Shown here one piece after another: positions 22,101 through 35,300 of a stretch of 64,000 bases of DNA. Made by a program: the position numbers and the translations under genes. This stretch comes from Anopheles merus (Eukaryota; Arthropoda; Insecta; Diptera; Culicidae): NCBI RefSeq assembly GCF_017562075.2, contig NC_054084.1, positions 20,944,389 through 21,008,388 on the forward strand, written 5' to 3'. The stretch's first letter is position 1, and every line of letters begins with the position of its first letter. A model generated the notes under the pieces. The model had not been told where the DNA came from and ran no database searches. It was given only the letters and a program-made list of their open reading frames with translations.

Positions 22101-25100
22101 TACAGGAATTGTTCTGACGGTTGCTGTAAAACTGACAGAACAGTGTGGCGAGTGTAGGCAACAAATCTAGGCGACCTAGAGCGAACGGACAGAAAGCGGA
22201 TGTTGTTCCCGCTCCGGACACCGTGTGCTGCTGCACACCTTTTGCCACAGCAACGCAGCAGCAGGAACATTACTCACCATGATTAGGCATCTTCCGCTAA
22301 CGAATGATTCGGATGAATGAACAAATGGACAAGGCCCGGACGCGGGCCTGCTGTCCTCTGCAGTGACGGACACCCGAAGGTGTACCATTCCCCGTACCCA
22401 GAGGTCGATGATTTCCATGCGATGATGAGATAGCGCGTAATTCTAGGTGCTCTCCAGTACCAACCAACCCGCTTATCTCCCTTATGCGGGATAAGATAGC
22501 GACAGCCGGGGCACAGAAAAGACAAATCACCAACTTTTCGGACGAGCTAGGGCGTGATTTGGGTACTCTACGAAATCCACTTCACTCTACAATCAGTCAC
22601 GGGGAGCAGCGCTGTACAGCAGAGCACACCAAGCAGAAGCCATGCGTGTGTAACATCATCCAGGTATAGCTACGCCGAGAAGGTTTGGGGAATTATCGCC
22701 GGTCCACGGATTGATGTAATCAGTCAAGTCTCGTCGTCTCGACGTCCTATCTCAGCCCGGAGTTCGGGAGTATGTGAAGAGTTGTTCCCTGGTGTGCACG
22801 CATAATTCGATTGGAAAGCCATCCGTACGCTCGCTCCGCTCGGTTCCGGAGATATTTCCACCACACTGTCCGGAACGTTCGAAAATTGGATAAAAGTTCT
22901 CGGCTCGAGAGATGATAGTTACAGCGGTGCGCACCGCCATACGGAACACGCTTGCGTTGGTATGTCTGAATTAATGGTCTGGAGTTCTTGGGAAAAAAAA
23001 CTCCTCCGAGCGAACAAAGCACAGCCGGAAGTGCGGAGACACTAATCTGCATACAAAGCAGAACGTCCGGACGCAGTGGTGCGGTCGGCCCGTTCTGCAG
23101 ACCATCTGGTTCGTGGTGCTAAGCTGATCGGTGCGTTTTGTGTGTAGAGTCCTTGGGTTCTTTGTTTGAACGTTTTCGGGACGCATTGTTGAAGCCGTTC
23201 CGTTGGGAGAGCTAAGGGATTAGCTAAATAATAACGGAGAGGTTTCTATTGGGAATCAACCCCGTATATGGATATTATTGATGAATTGAGTAACATTCGA
23301 TTGGAGCAAAAGCAACATCGTAACATCGATTTGAGTTTTCCTGGAATTAAAGTTATCATGTTCCTCCATTAAGTTACCATTTATAGCTCTACCGTCACTA
23401 TCTCTGCTAGATCTTGTAGAATTCCAATACTAAACTAACAAGGAAAAAGGAAGATATAAAAAACAACTTCTTCAGAAATCATTTGCTTGAAATGATAATG
23501 ATAAAACGAAGACCTAGCGAGCTCCAAAGCTCGAAGAGCAGGAAATGAACGTTAAATGATTGCGGTCCCAAGAACGTACGGCCAGATGACGATAGATCGG
23601 TCTGCCTTTGGGTGGTAGGGAAGCGAATTAAAATCACGTTTCCCGTGGTACGATAGCGAACGCGAGCAAAAGGCTCGGCTTAGAATATGTTTCCATACCG
23701 AATCATCCGTCACAAATGGCGGCGGCGGCATGGACGGGTGAGAAAGTGAAACGTTAAATATGCCAGAACAGCAGCGCCAAAATAAGTTAAAAAAAACACC
23801 TTCCCAAAACTTAGCTCCGCTAGTAGCGTAATACTACTTTTCCGCCCTGCCGCGTGGACAATGATGATCCTGCTTGCCCGCACATCCCGCAAAGCTCCAG
23901 AACTGATCAGGTGATTCTTCGGACATCAAACCATAACGAAGCCACAGGAAGGAAGGTTTTCATACAATTTGTGCCACGGCTCGCTCCGCCTTGCCGCTCT
24001 TCCCCTGTGCCGGTCCGTTTTTAGCTCGTTTGGCGTATGTCAGCAGGGTGGTGGTGTCAGGGAAGGATGGGTTTTTTACTCTCTTCTTTTTTGATAAATG
24101 AGATTCAAGACTTATGCGTTGATAGAACTACCGCACCTCATATTCAACCTATCCAGCACCATTTGCTTTACCTAACCCCTCCCGTTTTGTTCATTCCACA
24201 CGCAATCACTTTGCCGTGGCAGGAAATGATCTTTGAATGGGCACCTCGTTTTATTTTCGGAGCAACAGGAATGTGTTCCCCCCTTCGTGGAATAATGTGT
24301 GTAAGCATCAAGTGGAAGTTGGGCCTTTTTTTTTGTTATGCTGTGTTGGTTACTGCGTTAGCTCGTACGTATCTTTGCGTACTTGGCGTGTAGTCACTGA
24401 TACTATGGGGTGCTTGTCGTTTCGAGGTTCTCTCTGATGGTTCTCGGCCGTCTCGGCTGAAGATTGAGTTTCTTTGTATCGCTGCCCCTGCCCTGTGGCT
24501 GCGCGTAATAATGGCTCGGAATCACCCAAAGGTACGAGGTGCGGTGGATCAGGTACGGCAGCACCGAAAAATGTGCTCATTAAATTGTGATTGCACCGCG
24601 AATTGAAAGCAAGTACGAGCAGTAATACGGTCGCTCTCCGGTGAGTAGATGGATGGAGCGACGAATGATCGTTCGGTAGGATGATTGAGGAAATCAAACT
24701 AATCCAGAAATGTCGAGGCAAGAAAGATTAAAAAAAAACTCTCTATTGGCCACAGGAGAAGCAAAGTCATTTGTCATTAGGTAGGGGAAGTTTTTCATCG
24801 GACGAAGGAGATTTGAAGCTCCCTTTGAAGTTTGAAAATTCAAACTTCAGGAATGAGGAGCAGAATAATCACTTAAATCACCAAACACACATACAGCAAA
24901 CGTATGTCTTTTTTTCCATTCGTGCACACTATGAACTATTGCTTTGCATGAAAAAGCAAGTATAAAGGGCTCCTCCTCCTCCTACCCCCACCCCGCGAGC
25001 CATTGCGTCACACAATTAAAGATCAACATCTAGCCAACGCAACCATTGGAAATGGGGTGCGCAGCGTGGTGTAATTGTTCTTCCATTTCCAACCGAAAAC

Positions 25101-28100
25101 TACTGCCACTTTGCTGATATCTGCCCTGCAAAACTAAACACACACAGTCCCGACCCGCCGGCAGCTAACTGAACCCAGCCAACCAAATCGATGAGCATGG
25201 GCTGATATAGTTTTTAAAAGCATTCGTACGGCGACGGTGGCGGCGGCTGGTGGCGCTTGGTGACTGAGAAATAGTTACGCTTTGCAATTGCATGTAATTA
25301 AAATCGATAAAAATAAGTGCCTCGAAGGCGGGGGAAAGGGCGGATGAAATGTTGCCTCAGCGCATTTACGCGATTAGAAAGAATTGGCTTCGGTCTGTGT
25401 GGTTTGCATTGGCTTGCATCAGCAGTGTTGTGGTACCGGAGTTGCCCTGATTTTTGTTTTCGTTTCTTCAGTTGTTGTTGCCGTATTTCTTTGCTCCCCG
25501 GGTTTGATTTGCACCAAAGCGCACAACAAAGTGCAGCGCGCAGGATTGTACAAGCAGGTAACCTTCTTTTTTTTTCATTTTCCAGTGACGGAAATTGTTC
25601 AACGTTCAATTGTATGTCGGTTGGGGGTTTAATTTTAAATGTCAACGATGGATTTTTTGTGTGTTTTTGTGAGAATGGGGAAAAAGAGAGTAAATGGCAA
25701 ACTCAAGCATTATTTATACTTGATGGTGGAAAGTGTATATCACGATATCAGGGATCATTTGTCGTTGAAGACATTTTATTTGATAAGATAAAAAACCGAA
25801 TATAAAAGGTATTGTTTTTCAAAACTCAAAAGTCACACTGCAACAGCACGTTAATTAATATCCGTTCCAAGAATAGAATTTCGTACACAGCTCTTAATTG
25901 AAGCGCCATGTTCTACCAACGTATATACATTTCACATGCCACCCTGTGAATGAACCGCTAATTAACCATATTCAATGTTGCTGTCACAGAAGTATTCACA
26001 ATTTATTGATGTGAAATAATTAACCTCGCGTATCTATTAATGTGAATCTCGGACTCGGCCTGGTTGCAACCATTTCCATTAACACCAGAGTGCATTGTTG
26101 CATGGCCATTGGCAATAGTGCAGCCGTGAACGAAGAACGAGAACTGGGGGATCTCACACACTCCGAAACCACATTCGACTGGTAAAAGATTTTATCGTAC
26201 GATGCTGATATAAGCCGTACGAAACACTTCCCTGTACCACAGTGGGGCTGCCTGTCCAATCCTACAGCAACAAAAAAAAAAAAGCTCCTCACATAGGAGG
26301 GACCTGGACAGGGCAGGTGGATTGGTTTCTGCACCAAACACTAATTAGAAAATCTATTACATAGCTATTTTAATGGAGCAAAAGCAAAAACCAAACCAAA
26401 CTATCATTTCAAGCGGGTTGCAAATTTTTGAAAGTTTCCTCACAATCGCTTCACAGATCATCCGCGATGGTCTTCGCATGGTCATCATTGCACACGTGTG
26501 TGCGTGTGATTGGCCGATAGCTATCCGTTAGAAAATCAAATCAATTTACACAAAACTAATCGAAACGGAATGGGAGGTTTTCCCTCCCTTGCTCTGTACC
26601 GGTCTCGATTACTCACAATCTTTGATCGACCTCGTGGTGTTACACTCACTGAGTTGTTAGTAAGATTGTGTTTTGAGTGTGTGTGTAAAACTTTACCCTC
26701 GATGATTTCCATTTCGATTTGCGTATTTTTTAGTACAAGGACGAATCATTCCATGAACATAATAATAGAGTTAAGCGTGATGTAAGCGTGTTGATAGCAA
26801 ATTAATTGCTACAGAAAATGTGTTAAAATGCCTATCGTCGTCTATCACGTCGGTTTTCATCATTTTCACGTTCAAATATGCATTTCAAAAAGTGACGATG
26901 GTAAATATCACTTTTTGGAAGGGCTACTACAGGAACAAACTTGTTTGACAAGCACCATTGAAGTAATGTATACTTTATGTTACTTATTTCATCCCAAACA
27001 CCAACTATGGAGTGCGTTATTCATTACCGCAATAAAATTTACGCTGCGTACATGCATTGCTGGAATAATTGTTTTTATTGTTCTCCGGCTCAGCTGTGTT
27101 TAGGGCGTAGTGCACAGCATCTCCGATAGCCGTACGACAGCTGGGCAGTTTGAGCGATTCAGTGATGAATTGACAGCATCAAGCCAGGCGCCATCGAGTG
27201 CTAACAATCTGTACGACGACCGAGCGGCCAACGAGCAATAAGTGGCTGGCTCGAGAAACGACAAGTGCTTGGAAGACTTTTGAAGCGTTTATAAGTTTAT
27301 ACGATAAATAAATGAATACAATTTGAGTACTAAATTCATACAGAAAAGTGATAAATTGGAAAATAAATGAGTGAATCGAAATTTCAATCAACAATCGGTA
27401 TGGTAAAACCAATGTAAAACCTTCATTAAAATTGAAGATTATGGCTCAGGGAATATCCAGATAAGAGAAAATCGTTAACAAATCTTTTCATTCAGCTTGG
27501 CAACGGCCATTTTTGCCACGGTCTCTATCAGCACATGGCTATCGGGTCTGAGATCTGTTTGCCTTTGCCTTTTCAGTACGACCCGGCCCCCGCCCAGTCA
27601 ATGTGCCCCCGTACACCCGGTACACCCTCGATAAATCCACACACACACACACATGTACCAACAGAGCGCGCGGGAGGAACCGTTGGGGGCATCGAACAAA
27701 CAGATAAACATCGTTCACGGTGGGGAGGCGATGGGGGCACATGGAAGAAAGACCGACGAGAGGGATGGGATGGTGGTGGAATAAATGCAGGCGCATCACT
27801 TTTACGACGCATGCAAACTGGCAATGCAACGTCACATTAAGGACCGCAGCTGGGTGTGCACTGTGTGGGAGGCGATTACAGCCGGCCAGAGCATGCCTCT
27901 TTCCTCCTGCCGCGAACGCTCTAATGTGTGTGTGCAATGGGCGCGCGAATATAAACCTTCCGTTCGCGTTCGAATTCACATTCGTGACACGAGCGAATGA
28001 CTCATGGCGCGTTTGGTACGGCGCGCCAAGATGCATTTGGTGGGAGTCCGTTTCGGACTGTGTGTGTGTTTCATGTCGACCATTTAGACGCCCTTTTAGG

Positions 28101-30360
28101 ACGTGCAGGATACGAAACACGCCGTGCAGTTTACAAACCGTAAATAGAAAAGCAGAGCAAAAAGGAAGGGGAAAAAACGAAAAAGAGCGAACTTGTGGTT
28201 CACTCTTCTGTCGGCCTCCTACGATGTCCACACATGCGGAGGGGGTGGTGGTATCGCGTGTGGTAAAATTTTCTAATCTAATTACAATTTCAATAAACAA
28301 CAAGGTGTCGGGTAATGCAGGCCGCACCGTGCTGTGGTGCATTTTCGATTTCATTTCTAGGCGAAATGGGTGGCCTTAGCGTCTCTTCGTTTGGATCTTC
28401 TCCTGCTGGTTTGTGGTTGAGCTACTACTACTTCTGCTACTACTGTGATGTGGCGATTCGGGGAAGATAAATTACACTTGCTTTGGGGCTTAATGGGAAA
28501 TCTTTGATTCTCAGCAATGACTGCCAGGAAAATGGGGGATTGCGGCAAAATGTGCAGGGAAAATATTCAGAGCACTAGGGAGTGACATTGGAAAGATTTT
28601 ACTTTGATGTATGTGTGACTCTATTAAATTGATGTAGAAACTCTGTTTGAGACAAATTATGTGATTGATTTACTTTTCCAAGCATGATGGTTTTAATGAA
28701 CGTAATAACATTGATCTTTGTAGAACAAAATGTGAATCATTCATAATAATTTAATCACTAAAGCTCCATTAGTCAGAAAAAAGCAGTTAATAGTTATATG
28801 TAGCTAACGGTAAAACAAAGTAATAAATTTAAGTATAACGTTTAATAAAAATCAATATGATCCACAACTCATCTAATTATTAGTGATTTCATGCAAAAGG
28901 TTCGTTTCCTTCGTCCGATTTGTGTGTTTTTAAATGACAAAAGCCACCGCCACAGCATAAGAATCAAAACCGCACGGCCAACTTTAAGCGTAAAACTGCA
29001 GAACCGCACAATACATCTTTCTTTATCACCCTCACTGTACGCCTCATTACCATAAATTGTGCTTACGGTGAGCATAGAGCAATTAACAGCAATTACCGTC
29101 CTTAACCCGCTAAAAAAAACACATTCAAAGAACCGCCGTTTCATTAACGACAAAAAAAAAGTTCCCCCCTCAGCAAAACGACGCCCAAGCTGCACTAACA
29201 TCACAATCACAAAGACAAACAAGAAGACAGTCAACCAGGTTGAACTAGGCCAACCAAGGCAATATAAATCATTTCCCTTGCACTCGGCGACGCCGGGGGT
29301 TTTTTTTGTTGCATTTCGATGCAGCGCGGCCGCAAAGATGTGCGCGACGACCTCGCCCAACACCCAGAGTTGTCGGCGGAGTACCCCCAAAAAATGTTCC
29401 AACACGGCCACTCTTCCCGCTCCTGCGGATTGAAAGCGAGAAGATCTTCCATATCTTGCGTTACTGCTCATTTCATCACCCGGGTTCAACAGGAAACACA
29501 CAAAGAGGATCTCTTGCCGTGAGTAAGCGTCTTTGTTTGCTGGCTGTGAATGCGGGCAAATGGTTCTGCCACCCGTCTCCAGGACACGGGCCACACAAAC
29601 CGCACTCGTTGCCGCGGGGGAGAAGAACGTAGTGAAAAACGAAAAATTATGTCTTGCTCTAAAGATTAATTGAACGGGGCTATTTTTGGACCTGGTTGCT
29701 TCTTTTTTTTCCAGCGTGCTGCGCGCTCGCACGATAGAGAGAACTCTAGCTGCCATCCTGGAGAATGTGTCTGGAAAGAATGTTCTGTGCGCTTTTCACC
29801 GCACCCGGGGGAGGCGGAACCGGGATAAAGCCACACGGGCGACGCAGCGCGTGTGGATGATAAGTGCGTCTGCGTTTCAGCGGGCGGGTTTCGGTGTGAG
29901 ATTACTTACGAGAAGCACGAGAGCACGGGGAAGGATGGGAAATGCAACGAGGTGCAATGGAGGAAAACACGGCCAGCAAGAAGCCGGGCGACTCCCGCTG
30001 AAGGGGCGAAACCGTATACCGAAACGGCTGACGAGCAGACGAATGCTGGAATGTTGGGTGTGTGATGCTGTTTTGCTCCAGCCAGCAAATCTTGCCAGCA
30101 AGCGTAGAGAGCGAGTTGCAGCGCCGTGTCTGGCGGCGATGTTTTCACTTTCCGGAAACTCGGAAACTACCAGAGCGAGCAGGAACTTCTGGAAAATTTC
30201 AAGCACTATCTTTAGGCTGCATCACCGTACCAACGTTTGTGCTGACGAACCCGTTGCCGGAGCTGGCCGGCGGGGCCAAACGATAACAAAACAATGTGCC
30301 AGAGGCAACACTTTGCAAGAAAGGCCATCATTTATTTAGCGCTGTATTTTTCACTTAGAA
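19171..30360. other. Non-coding, presumed intronic/intergenic DNA
   Basis: There is no supported gene. AT-rich islands (about 19170-19560, 21120-21440, 25630-26040, 28560-28870) alternate with GC-rich stretches whose ORFs overlap on both strands and resemble no protein family. A GATA-site cluster lies at 22472-22499. The longest ORF here (28869-29756, minus) is low-information and judged to be chance. Confidence 0.4.
22472..22499. promoter_or_regulatory. Paired GATA-binding-site cluster
   Basis: CTTATC and GATAAG form an inverted pair (22472-22477 and 22490-22495), with a third overlapping AGATAG at 22494-22499. Three GATA cores in 28 bp in the presumed intron of a GATA-factor gene suggest possible autoregulation. 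Confidence 0.3.
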
Positions 30361-31389
30361 CCTTTTTCTCTTTGCTGTGCTAAATAATTCACTTCACATA
30401 CTTCTTGTTAAAGATCGTTTCATAAACTTTGCGCCTGATTTTCATTCACAAAATGGTGAAGCGTTTCTTGTTTCACATTTTAACTACTTTGGTCGCGGGG
30501 AAATCGAGCTTTACAGCAAAACAAATCGAACTACACATGTAAAACGTATTCTAGGGCGGCAAGGGGGGAAGCACTGATTGTTGCTGATGCACCACCACCA
30601 CCACACACCACACACCGGAAACACTTTCAATCGTCACAAGCCGACCCAATTAAATGCAAAGCACAACACACATATACACACACCACAAATAAATCAAAGA
30701 TGCGCGCACAACGCGATGCGAAGGGTGATGTATTGGAAATTCGATCGCACACAGCCCTTCACCTGCGCCGCCGCTGCTACCACCGCCGCCACACACACAC
30801 AATGGGAGCACCGGAAATGCACCGCGTCCCACGTCCCACGGCTGTTGAGTGTGCAAAGGTAGAGCGCAGCAGCAGCAGAAGAGGTGTGATCGGATGGGCT
30901 CGAGATGGGTACGGTTTTTGAACCTTCTTTGCTCCTCTATCTGATTTTGTGCTGTTCCCAGTGTTTACCCGGTTTCCGGTTGAAATTGGCCGTTCGAATT
31001 GAGCCGACGCATTTACACAAACGCACACACGAGAGCACAGTAGAATCACGAAATAGAATATTATATCTTCTTTTTTGGGGAGGAAGGGCAAACACTTGTG
31101 CAAGAATGGTTCGTTTTACGAGAGGATGCAAAGGAATTACTTTCGTAATTTAAACACGAACACATCTTTCTCGGGGGGGTTTTTACTCGACCCACCGTGA
31201 CACACATAAGGAAACGAAAATCCTAACCACTTCGGGACGGGCAAACGCGGAGGCGGAGTTCAAAGCGTGCGCTCCCCTCGTAGAACGAAACACATTTTCA
31301 TTTGCCTTCGAGCTTTGAAATTCCACACACGAACACGAACGGAATATTAAAAAAAGAGACAAATTCTGGCTCACTAAGAATACGCAATG

Positions 31390-32340
31390 GGCATTACCGA
31401 TTATTACCTTTTACACCACACAGGCCAACGCCACCGACCGATTTCCTTTTACTGGCCCGGCAAGAGACGTGATTTGCTGCCCCCGCAGTGTATACACTAC
31501 ACGCACTACGCAGGACGAACGGCGACACAAACGCGACCGTGCCTTGAGCCCGTTTGATGTTGGTGCGCGCGTTCCGATGCACACACAGCCCCCGCGCGCA
31601 GCTCTATGCTGCTGCTGCACATTCAACACAAAAGTGCAGCATATGTTGGCAGCTACACCCTCCCCCACACAAAGAGACTGGCGAAGAATCACAAGTAGCA
31701 GGAGAAAGAGAGAACAACAACAAAAAAGCGACACAAACACAACAAACTCGAAAAGGGTTAGACTACGACGTCGAGATCGTCGATCGGCGGGACGCGTTCT
31801 CGAGCTGCACGCGCGTAACACACACACTGCACACGCCCGGCACGGAGTCTGAAATTAAACTGAATGGTGCTTTAAAGAGATCATACACAAAACATACACA
31901 AAACATGCGGATTTGTTGTGCGTCCGCGCGGGCGCGCATGTGTGTCTCTCCACCGTTGCACGCCGCTGCTCTCTCGCACCAGTCCGCGATCGCGCAAGCA
32001 GGATGGCATTGGTGCGGTGCGAGCGAGACGACCACTGCCGTCTGCTTGATCGATAACGAGCGTGTGCAAGAGGGAGCTACTCGCCTGTGCTGTCCTTCTC
32101 GTGCGGTGTTGTATTGCTCTCTCTCGCGAGAGCAGCTTTACAGGCTTACCACTCACCCCTAAGCAAACAAAGCGATTCGAGCAGTGTGTGGTGCTCGAAA
32201 CCCGAGCACGATCGCGTACGGCGCGCACACGATGTTGAATGGGGGATGCAAGCGAGCGTCGAGGCCTGCCAAACAGAGATGAATATAGCGCCCAACAGCA
32301 TGATGAAGGTGTTGGAAAGAGAGCGCTAGCGCTTCCACGC
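31390..32340 (-). promoter_or_regulatory. GC- and GAGA-rich promoter-like block
   Basis: This block stands out by many CpGs, CTCTCGCGAGAG near 32124, repeated GAGAG and CA runs. On the minus strand there is an initiator-like TTCAGTTT near 31862, with GGGCGTG downstream. A donor-like AAAAG|GTAATAAT lies near 31408. It could be an alternative first exon of the GATA gene. ATG triplets inside the block and the lack of an independent signal keep this weak. Confidence 0.22.
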
Positions 32341-35300
32341 AACTACTACGCGAACGGTGAGCGGCGGCGGCTGCTGTTGTCGTTGCCGAAATGCCGGTTT
32401 TGTAAATTCATTCAAAGATCGAGATCCATTGATCACGTTTTCTTTGCAGCAGTTTTTGTTTGCTTGCTTGTTTTTTTTGCATGAGGTCTCTTCCTTTCAT
32501 ATTTCACTTTGAGTATTGTGGACAGCAATAGAGTTATTCGAAAGTAATTGAACGATACGAATATTTTTGAACGTTTTTGTAATCGAAAATGCTTCTCAAC
32601 AGCAGTTAGATGGTTTTATTCGTTTAAAATCACAATTTTGCTTAAAATTAATACCTTTTTTCATACGGCGATTGATTCAAATTTGCCCTTAAAAAACAAA
32701 TGAACAAAAACCTTTTCTCACCATGCTTGCTGTTGGAGCAACAGAGCGAATATCAATCTCTGTGTTCACCGATCGAAACATGACGAAATGTGAACTCTAT
32801 GCCACGTTTGCACAATCATGTACGCATGCAAACCTAGCACCACCGCCGGAGCGGTGAAATCCGTCCACCACCGCTCAAAAACTCTACCACGAGCGATTTC
32901 AATGAAATCGATTGATGGCGATCATGATTGAGTCATACGCAACACACATCCCCACCCGCACACAGACCTCAGCACCACGCTGCGCTGCACCCCCTGCAGA
33001 AAAGGATGGATTTGATTCTTCTTCCCATCGTTTGTCTTTCTAATGCCTCCTGCCAGTAACAAAAAGAAAAAAAAAAGCTCGGTATGATCTATCTTTGCAT
33101 CTTTGCTACATGTTTCGGTGTTGATGATTTTTGTTTAAACGATTGTTGTTGTTGCTTTGTGTTCCCTTTCCTTAAATCGCCCAAAAGCAACACATTGCGA
33201 ACGGCGCAATTTAACCAACAACATCCAGCAACGCACGTGTGGGTGGACATGGGTCAAAAGTTGTGAATAGGGTAAAATGAAGAGGAAAAAAACCGAATTA
33301 CATTGAAATAAAAAACACGCACACACTAATCATAGCGTCACTTTTGGCATCGCGCGTGGCTCGGTTGTCCCGTTTGCGAAACCACACACTACCGTGACAC
33401 GCACAACACACACCGCCCGCCCGCGTTGTGTGGAAGAATGCAAAGAATTGTTCGAACTAAAACTCCTCCGAAAAAGAATCGTCCCAAAACCGTGGAGTGT
33501 GCCAAGTGTACCAAGGTTTCGCCTCTTTCCTTGGGTGAGTCGATAAAGTGACCGGCAAAGGCGTTGAAAGATTGATTGAATGAAACGCTTTATTTGGGGG
33601 AATGATAGATTTTTTTCCTCGCTCTCTAGAAACCTTCCCGTTGTTTAAATATGACACTCAACTCTTATCCATCTACGATTGGAACGGTTCAGAGGCATGT
33701 GGATGTCAATGCAGGGGTGGTGTATCGGCAATGGGCGGACAATCGGTTGACCTACATCGTTAGTTTCGGGGTTAAAAGCACGAGGAAGCGGTGTGGGAAA
33801 TTAATAGAAGGTGTGCACTAATAAATACCAATCAACGGAGTAGTGTACACACTTAACTGACCAAAACTGTAACCTACACGCCAGATGCCACGTTTGTCAA
33901 GGGTAGGTTGGTAAAAGCCAAACTTTAAGTACACATTTGTTACGTAGGTTGGTGAAGGATGATGCCTATTGTCCTGCAAAGCTGTCCTTGTACAGTGTGG
34001 GATTAAATGTAATAATTTTTGTACGCAAAGTATCTTTAACAAGATATTTTTCATTTCAATCATGAGCAACTGTGTTCCGTAAAATAATATAAAAAATAAA
34101 CCTCTAGGCCATTATGAAAAATGAGATAAAACCCCCCATTTACCCGAATAAAATAGTTTCCGGTGAAAGAAGTCAAAACATGGGGAGCATTATACAAAAA
34201 ACAAATGTAACGACCACCCCAAATGCACCTAACCAGACAAAAAGGCGCTCAGGCTTGGCTCGTTATCAGTATTGTACTACTGGTGTTAATTACACCGAGA
34301 AACGTGGCTTCACCGCTGCTTCCCTTTCTTATGAAGCAGACCGTTTTTCCATATCACGGGGACCCTCCTGGCGGGTGGGGATTTAAAGAAGTGGCCCGCC
34401 TGATGATCGGCAAACGATCGACTGCGCCGTGGAAAGCGGAAAAAGCTCTTTTACAGCGGCTAAAACAACGGCGCAAACAAGGTGTGCACACCATCGGGTA
34501 TGAGGGGAGTGCTGCGGAGCGGCACGGTGAAGTAAATTACAGGGTTTGGCCCATCGAAAGGGTTATGTTTACATGAACGAGGCCAATTGCACACACCGGG
34601 GCAGGCCGCCGCCGAACGGTAATGCATAGAATGGTGGGAGAGGTGTATTAATTGAAATTCCTGCTGCTCCTTCCCTTTATGCTCTCCTCCTCTCGCCTTT
34701 TTGGACGCGTATTGTCCCGCGTGCGCGGCTAAGAATCGAAAACACTTAAAAGTATCGAACATCTTAGAACCTTCCCGCACACACACACACAGACACTTAC
34801 CATCTGGGGGGTGGTTTTTTTTTCTCGGGCGAGTGTTTGCTCGTTATCCGATCGCGATGTTCTATCCCTATCAGTTGATGCTTCAAAATCACTACTATTA
34901 GTGGAGCATTTCTACTGAGCGGTAGCGGTATGGAACACATGCACGGGTAAAGCACCTTCCCCACAACCCTTTCCGCCTCATTAATGCCCTTTTCTTTTCC
35001 GGATCATGCATACACACACACACGCAGACACGAAAGCATTATAGATATGCATAAGCGCGCATTAGATTTGCCGTTAATTTTCAAAGCCGATCAACCTGAA
35101 CAAAAACACGAGCATTAATGTGCCTTTTTCAATGGTGCGTTACCCTGCGAGTGCGCGCAAGCCAGAGCGAGAGGCACTCTTGGCCAGCTTGGCTCATGAT
35201 TTGTCCATCACATGCTTATTCTTTACGGTAAAAAAACAAGACGCGCAATGTAATGGTCGCTTTTTACCGTCGCACGGTTCCGTTCCGTCTCTGTAGGAGA

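Noticed and set aside
27539..28354. 271-codon ORF, minus strand, opposed by a 219-codon plus-strand ORF
   Set aside because: Open frames on both strands with CA-repeat-encoded residues indicate chance.
28869..29756. 295-codon ORF, minus strand, with hydrophobic stretches
   Set aside because: The hydrophobic segments come from A/T-rich codons by chance. No family resemblance or splice context was found.
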